A stretch of DNA of 64,000 nucleotides from Sphingomonas sp. HMP9 (GTDB taxonomy: Bacteria; Pseudomonadota; Alphaproteobacteria; Sphingomonadales; Sphingomonadaceae), in NCBI RefSeq assembly GCF_013374115.1, contig NZ_AP022673.1, positions 1,950,501 to 2,014,500 on the forward strand, in the 5' to 3' direction. Shown here in pieces: positions 60,805 through 64,000 of the stretch. How positions within the stretch are numbered: the first letter of the stretch is position 1; each line of letters opens with the position of its first letter. The notes under the pieces were generated by a model. The model was not told where the DNA came from. It was given only the letters and a program-made list of their open reading frames with translations, and made no database searches. Both the position numbers and the translations under genes were made by a program.

Positions 60805-61218
60805 CTAGAAACGGCATGAAGCCGCTATCTGCAGCCGAGCCCCCGCACCGCCCCCTCCCCCAAACCAAAGCAACATTTGCCATCTTCCCCGCGTAAATAA
60901 TTTTTCGTTCCCGCTTCGTCCCCTTGCACATCGCGAACCCCGCGGAAGTCCACGCGTCGCGAATCTCACCGCCGCCCAACCCCGCGACGAACGCGACGAA
61001 CCGAGCCCCGGACACCCCTCTCACCCCCTTGCGTCTCTTCGCGGTTTGGCACAATCTCTTGGGGTTGCGTTCGGGGGCGGACCCAATCGCTGGTAGAACA
61101 ACCCTCGCATAGCCATATGCGATTTGACCGTAAGCGCGCCTTCCACCGCCGCGATGGTCACTTTTTGTTCTCCCGTTCGGGGCCGTCCGATGGTAGCATG
61201 GCGACAGGCGACCGATTC
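60805..61218. other. Gene-free leader region of nrdA
   Basis: I find no convincing gene, tRNA or riboswitch here. An AT-rich stretch GTAAATAATTTTTCG near 60893 could be a promoter region. The region likely holds the nrdA promoter and a long leader. Confidence 0.4.
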
Positions 61219-61233
61219 GAACGAATACAGAAC
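61219..61233. promoter_or_regulatory. LexA-type SOS box before nrdA
   Basis: GAACGAATACAGAAC matches GAAC-N7-GAAC, the alphaproteobacterial LexA site (GTTC-N7-GTTC on the other strand), and lies 16 bp before the nrdA start, where LexA would block transcription or elongation. Confidence 0.6.
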
Positions 61234-61249
61234 ACTAGGAGCAGTTTCG

Positions 61250-63169
61250 ATGGATTTCAGAAACAGCAGCCGGGATAGCGACATGACCACTGACACGATC
61301 GAACAGACCACCGAAACCCCCGCCGTCGAGACGCCCAAGGCCCCTCGCCAGGCGCAGGACAGCCACTCCGTGCGCGCGCAGATCTACCCGGTCGAGGTCG
61401 ATCACAGCCGCGATGCGCTTCTCACCGAATTCGGCAAGGACACGCTGAAGGACCGCTACCTGCTCCCCGGCGAGAGCTATCAGGATCTGTTCGTCCGTGT
61501 CGCGTCGGCCTATGCCGACGACGCCGGCCACGCACAGCGCCTCTACGACGCGATCTCGAAGCTCTGGTTCATGCCCGCCACCCCCGTTCTCTCGAATGGC
61601 GGCACCGGCCGCGGCCTGCCGATCTCCTGCTACCTCAACTCGGTCCCCGACAGCCTTGGCGGCATCGTCGACACCTGGAACGAGAATGTCTGGCTCGCCT
61701 CGCGCGGCGGCGGCATCGGCACCTATTGGGGTAACGTCCGCGGCATCGGCGAGCCGGTCGGCCTCAACGGCAAGACCAGCGGCATCATCCCGTTCGTCCG
61801 CGTCATGGACTCGCTCACCCTTGCCATCAGCCAGGGCTCGCTGCGCCGCGGTTCGGCCGCGGTGTATCTCGACGTCTCGCACCCCGAGATCGAGGAATTC
61901 CTCGAAATCCGCAAACCCTCGGGCGATTTCAACCGCAAGGCGCTGAACCTGCACCACGGCGTGCTGATCACCGACGACTTCATGGAGGCGGTTCGCAACG
62001 GCGCCGAATGGCATCTGCGCAGCCCCAAGGATCAGACGATCCGCCAGACCGTCGACGCGCGCTCGCTGTTCCAGAAGCTCGTCGAGACCCGCCTCCAGAC
62101 CGGCGAGCCCTATATCGTCTTTGCCGATCACGTGAACAAGGCGATGCCCAAGCATCACCGCGAGCTCGGCCTCAAGGTCTCGACCTCGAACCTGTGCTCG
62201 GAGATCACGCTGCCGACCGGCAAGGATCACCTCGGCAACGAGCGGACCGCGGTCTGCTGCCTGTCGTCGATGAACCTCGAAACCTGGGACCAGTGGAAGG
62301 ACGAGAAGGGCCTGATCGAGGACGTCATGCGCTTCCTCGACAACGTGCTGCAGGATTATATCGACCGCCACGAACCCGGCATGGAACGCGCCGCCTATTC
62401 GGCGGGCCGCGAGCGTTCGGTCGGCCTCGGCGTGATGGGCTTCCACTCGTTCCTCCAGGCGCGTGGGCTCGCGTTCGAGGGCGCGATGGCGAAGTCGTGG
62501 AATCTGCGCATGTTCAAGCACATCAGCAGCCAGGCCAACGAAGCCTCGATGCAGCTCGCGATCGAGCGCGGCCCCTGCCCCGATGCGGCCGATGTCGGCG
62601 CGATGGAGCGGTTCAGCTGCAAGATGGCGATCGCCCCCACCGCGTCGATCAGCATCATCTGCGGCGGCACGTCGGCGTGCATCGAGCCGATCCCGGCGAA
62701 CATCTACACGCACAAGACGCTCTCGGGCAGCTTCTCGATCAAGAACCCGTATCTCGAAAAAATGCTCGCCGAGAAGTCGAAGAACTCCGACGCGGTCTGG
62801 AACTCGATCCTCGAACAGGGCGGTTCGGTCCAGCATCTCGACTTCCTCTCGGTCGAGGAAAAGGATTGCTACAAGACGTCGTTCGAGATCGACCAGCGCT
62901 GGCTGCTCGAGCTCGCCGCCGATCGCACGCCCTATATCGACCAGGCGCAGTCGCTGAACCTGTTCATCCCGGCGGACGTGGAAAAGTGGGACCTGCTGAT
63001 GCTCCACTTCCGCGCCTGGGAGCTCGGCATCAAGTCGCTCTATTACCTCCGCTCGAAGTCGGTGCAGCGCGCCGGGTTCGCCGGTGGGGTCGAGGCCGAC
63101 AACACGATCGACCTGCGTCAGATCGACGTCGAGTCGAAGGATTACGATGAGTGCCTTGCCTGTCAGTAA
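61250..63169 (+). CDS. nrdA: Class I ribonucleotide reductase alpha subunit without ATP-cone
   Basis: The 639-residue large subunit reduces ribonucleoside diphosphates. It has the first redox Cys in GRGLPISCYLNSVPDS near 120, the radical Cys in STSNLCSEITLP near 318, the partner Cys in TAVCCLSSMNLE near 340, radical-path Tyr residues near the end and the C-terminal CLACQ shuttle pair. The N-terminal ATP-cone (about 90 residues) of standard NrdA is missing; after about 35 residues the core begins. So dATP overall control must work otherwise or be absent. AGGAG lies eight bases before ATG 61250. Confidence 0.93.
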   Translation: MDFRNSSRDSDMTTDTIEQTTETPAVETPKAPRQAQDSHSVRAQIYPVEVDHSRDALLTEFGKDTLKDRYLLPGESYQDLFVRVASAYADDAGHAQRLYDAISKLWFMPATPVLSNGGTGRGLPISCYLNSVPDSLGGIVDTWNENVWLASRGGGIGTYWGNVRGIGEPVGLNGKTSGIIPFVRVMDSLTLAISQGSLRRGSAAVYLDVSHPEIEEFLEIRKPSGDFNRKALNLHHGVLITDDFMEAVRNGAEWHLRSPKDQTIRQTVDARSLFQKLVETRLQTGEPYIVFADHVNKAMPKHHRELGLKVSTSNLCSEITLPTGKDHLGNERTAVCCLSSMNLETWDQWKDEKGLIEDVMRFLDNVLQDYIDRHEPGMERAAYSAGRERSVGLGVMGFHSFLQARGLAFEGAMAKSWNLRMFKHISSQANEASMQLAIERGPCPDAADVGAMERFSCKMAIAPTASISIICGGTSACIEPIPANIYTHKTLSGSFSIKNPYLEKMLAEKSKNSDAVWNSILEQGGSVQHLDFLSVEEKDCYKTSFEIDQRWLLELAADRTPYIDQAQSLNLFIPADVEKWDLLMLHFRAWELGIKSLYYLRSKSVQRAGFAGGVEADNTIDLRQIDVESKDYDECLACQ

Positions 63170-63174
63170 GGCCT

Positions 63175-63263
63175 TTCGTTGCGGCCTGACGCAACGAACC
63201 CCGGCCCGCATGGTGCGGACCGGGGTTCGGGCGGGCTCGGCGGTACGCGGTAAGCGTACCGCC
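63175..63263 (+). terminator. Three consecutive hairpins after nrdA
   Basis: Stems are TTCGTTGCG/CGCAACGAA (63175-63198), AACCCCGG/CCGGGGTT (63197-63227) and GGCGGTACG/CGTACCGCC (63239-63263). None is followed by a long T run, but together they separate nrdA from the convergent DUF2171 gene and would end or slow transcription. Confidence 0.6.
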
Positions 63264-63269
63264 AGCGTG

Positions 63270-63530
63270 TCAGGCCTCTTCTTCGAACGTCACCGCCACG
63301 TCGGCGTTGGCCGAAAGGCGGACCTTGCCGTCCTCGATATCCGCAACCAGCCCGAGCGAGATGAAGTGATGATGCCCTTCATGGCTGCCCGTGCCCTCGT
63401 TGACCTGGGCGCCCGAGTCCTTCTTGGTCAGCTTGATGCGGTTGCCTTCGACCTTGTCGACGGTGCCGACATGGACGCCGTCCGCACCGATGACTTCGGC
63501 ATGTTCCTGGATCTGGGTTGCATCGACCAT
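63270..63530 (-). CDS. DUF2171-family protein
   Basis: The 86-residue protein starts with IQEHAEVIGADGVHVGTVDKVEGNRIKLTKKD by type and has HHHFISLGLVADIEDGKVRLS near residue 52, matching DUF2171, a small PRC-barrel-like beta domain. It may bind RNA or a membrane component; the function is unknown. AGGAG lies seven bases before the ATG at 63530. It is on the opposite strand between nrdA and nrdB. Confidence 0.88.
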   Translation of the reverse strand: MVDATQIQEHAEVIGADGVHVGTVDKVEGNRIKLTKKDSGAQVNEGTGSHEGHHHFISLGLVADIEDGKVRLSANADVAVTFEEEA

Positions 63531-63586
63531 GGTCGTTCTCCTGTGATGAATACGGGTGCTGAACGCGCGCCGCGCGAGTTGGTCGC

Positions 63587-63790
63587 ATGACGTATGGTTC
63601 AGCTATCATGTTCGCGGTCGCGGCCGTGCTCGGAATCGTCGGCACGGCCCTTCTTTTGCGGCTGCGCTCGCCGACGATCACCGAACCGCAGACTTATGCG
63701 TTCAGGATGATCGGCATCATGCTCGCCTCGGGCGCGATCGTCCTCGCCATGTCCGCCGCCGCGATGTGGCAATGGAGCACGCAGATATGA
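63587..63790 (+). CDS. Small two-helix membrane protein, unknown function
   Basis: The 67-residue protein has two hydrophobic helices (AIMFAVAAVLGIVGTALLL and MIGIMLASGAIVLAMSAAAM) joined by a polar loop (RLRSPTITEPQTYAFR). It is divergent from the DUF2171 gene and precedes nrdB by 60 bp. The ribosome site is weak, so the start is less certain. Confidence 0.6.
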   Translation: MTYGSAIMFAVAAVLGIVGTALLLRLRSPTITEPQTYAFRMIGIMLASGAIVLAMSAAAMWQWSTQI

Positions 63791-63850
63791 CGCACCGATA
63801 ACTCCACCAGTTTCCCGAATTTACGACAGATTTCCCGAAAGGCTTACCCC

Positions 63851-64000
63851 ATGTCCCTCCTTCACGCCTCCAAGCAGTACAAGCCGTTCGAATACCCCTG
63901 GGCGTTCGAGTTCTGGAAGCGCCAGCAGCAGCTCCACTGGCTCCCCGAGGAAGTGCCCTTGGGCGAGGATTGCCGCGACTGGGCGCAGAAATTGAGCGAC
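63851..64000 (+). CDS. nrdB: Ribonucleotide reductase beta subunit, start only
   Basis: Only the first 50 codons are in the window, and the frame runs off the end. The visible part (LHASKQYKPFEYPWAFEFWK then HWLPEEVPLGEDCRDWAQKL) matches the N-terminus of class I NrdB, which carries the diiron-tyrosyl radical. No ATP-cone precedes it, so neither subunit shows one in this window. AAAGG lies about nine bases before ATG 63851. Confidence 0.9.
   Translation, partial: MSLLHASKQYKPFEYPWAFEFWKRQQQLHWLPEEVPLGEDCRDWAQKLSD

Noticed and set aside
60805..61249. Cobalamin riboswitch or NrdR box before nrdA
   Set aside because: I found neither a B12-box-like core nor an ACA...TGT NrdR palindrome that I could defend.
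61235..63211. 658-codon open frame opposite nrdA
   Set aside because: Antisense shadow with His/Arg/Asp-rich low-information sequence; nrdA is certain.

Overview
The window is a high-GC chromosomal segment that most resembles a sphingomonad (Sphingomonas-like alphaproteobacterium). Support comes from a CpdR-type receiver, a GAAC-N7-GAAC SOS-type box before nrdA, frequent ATGA start/stop overlaps, GTG/TTG starts, and many copies of intergenic palindromes. I see no phage, IS, integrase or CRISPR array. Almost all of the sequence is chromosomal metabolism and housekeeping, punctuated by short palindromic elements.

Layout. 1-3.1 kb: the 3' part of a secreted MRJP/yellow-like protein, tRNA-Val(GAC) with a bidirectional terminator, cpdR and an N-formylglutamate amidohydrolase. 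3.1-6.3 kb: a short, divergent Mfd-family helicase. 6.4-9.7 kb: D-galactose oxidation (galactose-1-dehydrogenase-like enzyme, FadR-type repressor, dgoK, dgoA) with two matching candidate operators. 9.8-12.8 kb: bioF-bioD-bioA. 12.9-16.4 kb: PHB-depolymerase-like esterase behind a PhaR-type palindrome, MATE exporter, small orphan, MAPEG protein. 16.4-23.8 kb: a valine-catabolism set (mmsA, acyl-CoA dehydrogenase, HIBCH, enoyl-CoA hydratase, mmsB) and a divergent LysR regulator; every gap in this set holds palindromic elements, and one holds a GIY-YIG nuclease gene. 24.3-26.6 kb: an acyl-CoA dehydrogenase pair. 26.8-33.1 kb: C4-dicarboxylate uptake (dctA, dctBD) and an AlgE-like outer-membrane protein. 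33.2-36.3 kb: Hsp70-like, SpeE-like and AbrB-family genes. 36.4-40.1 kb: YaiI/DUF188, DEAD-box helicase, flavoprotein. 40.5-47.8 kb: rpiA, tkt, tal, gnd, two HAD phosphatases, a Gre-family factor and a small HTH-like protein. 48.4-54.5 kb: a MexAB-OprM-type RND pump. 54.6-60.5 kb: a PAS-GGDEF-EAL-PilZ protein, a haloacid dehalogenase and a hybrid histidine kinase. 61.2-64 kb: class I ribonucleotide reductase nrdA and the start of nrdB, with two unrelated small genes between them.

The most unusual material is the repeat system. One family (about 84 bp, 11 full copies and one single arm) is a long inverted repeat whose arms each contain a smaller hairpin. Arm types differ in sequence but keep the hairpin by compensatory changes, and they are mixed between copies. 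A small GIY-YIG nuclease gene is bracketed by a perfect 37-bp inverted repeat made of two such arms, and the right-hand arm supplies its stop codon. This resembles a REP/RAYT arrangement with a different nuclease; whether it is mobile is inference. Other points are a DctD that lacks the GAFTGA loop beside a sigma54-like dctA promoter, a Gly/Thr repeat inside an OprM-type protein, and a NrdA without an ATP-cone.
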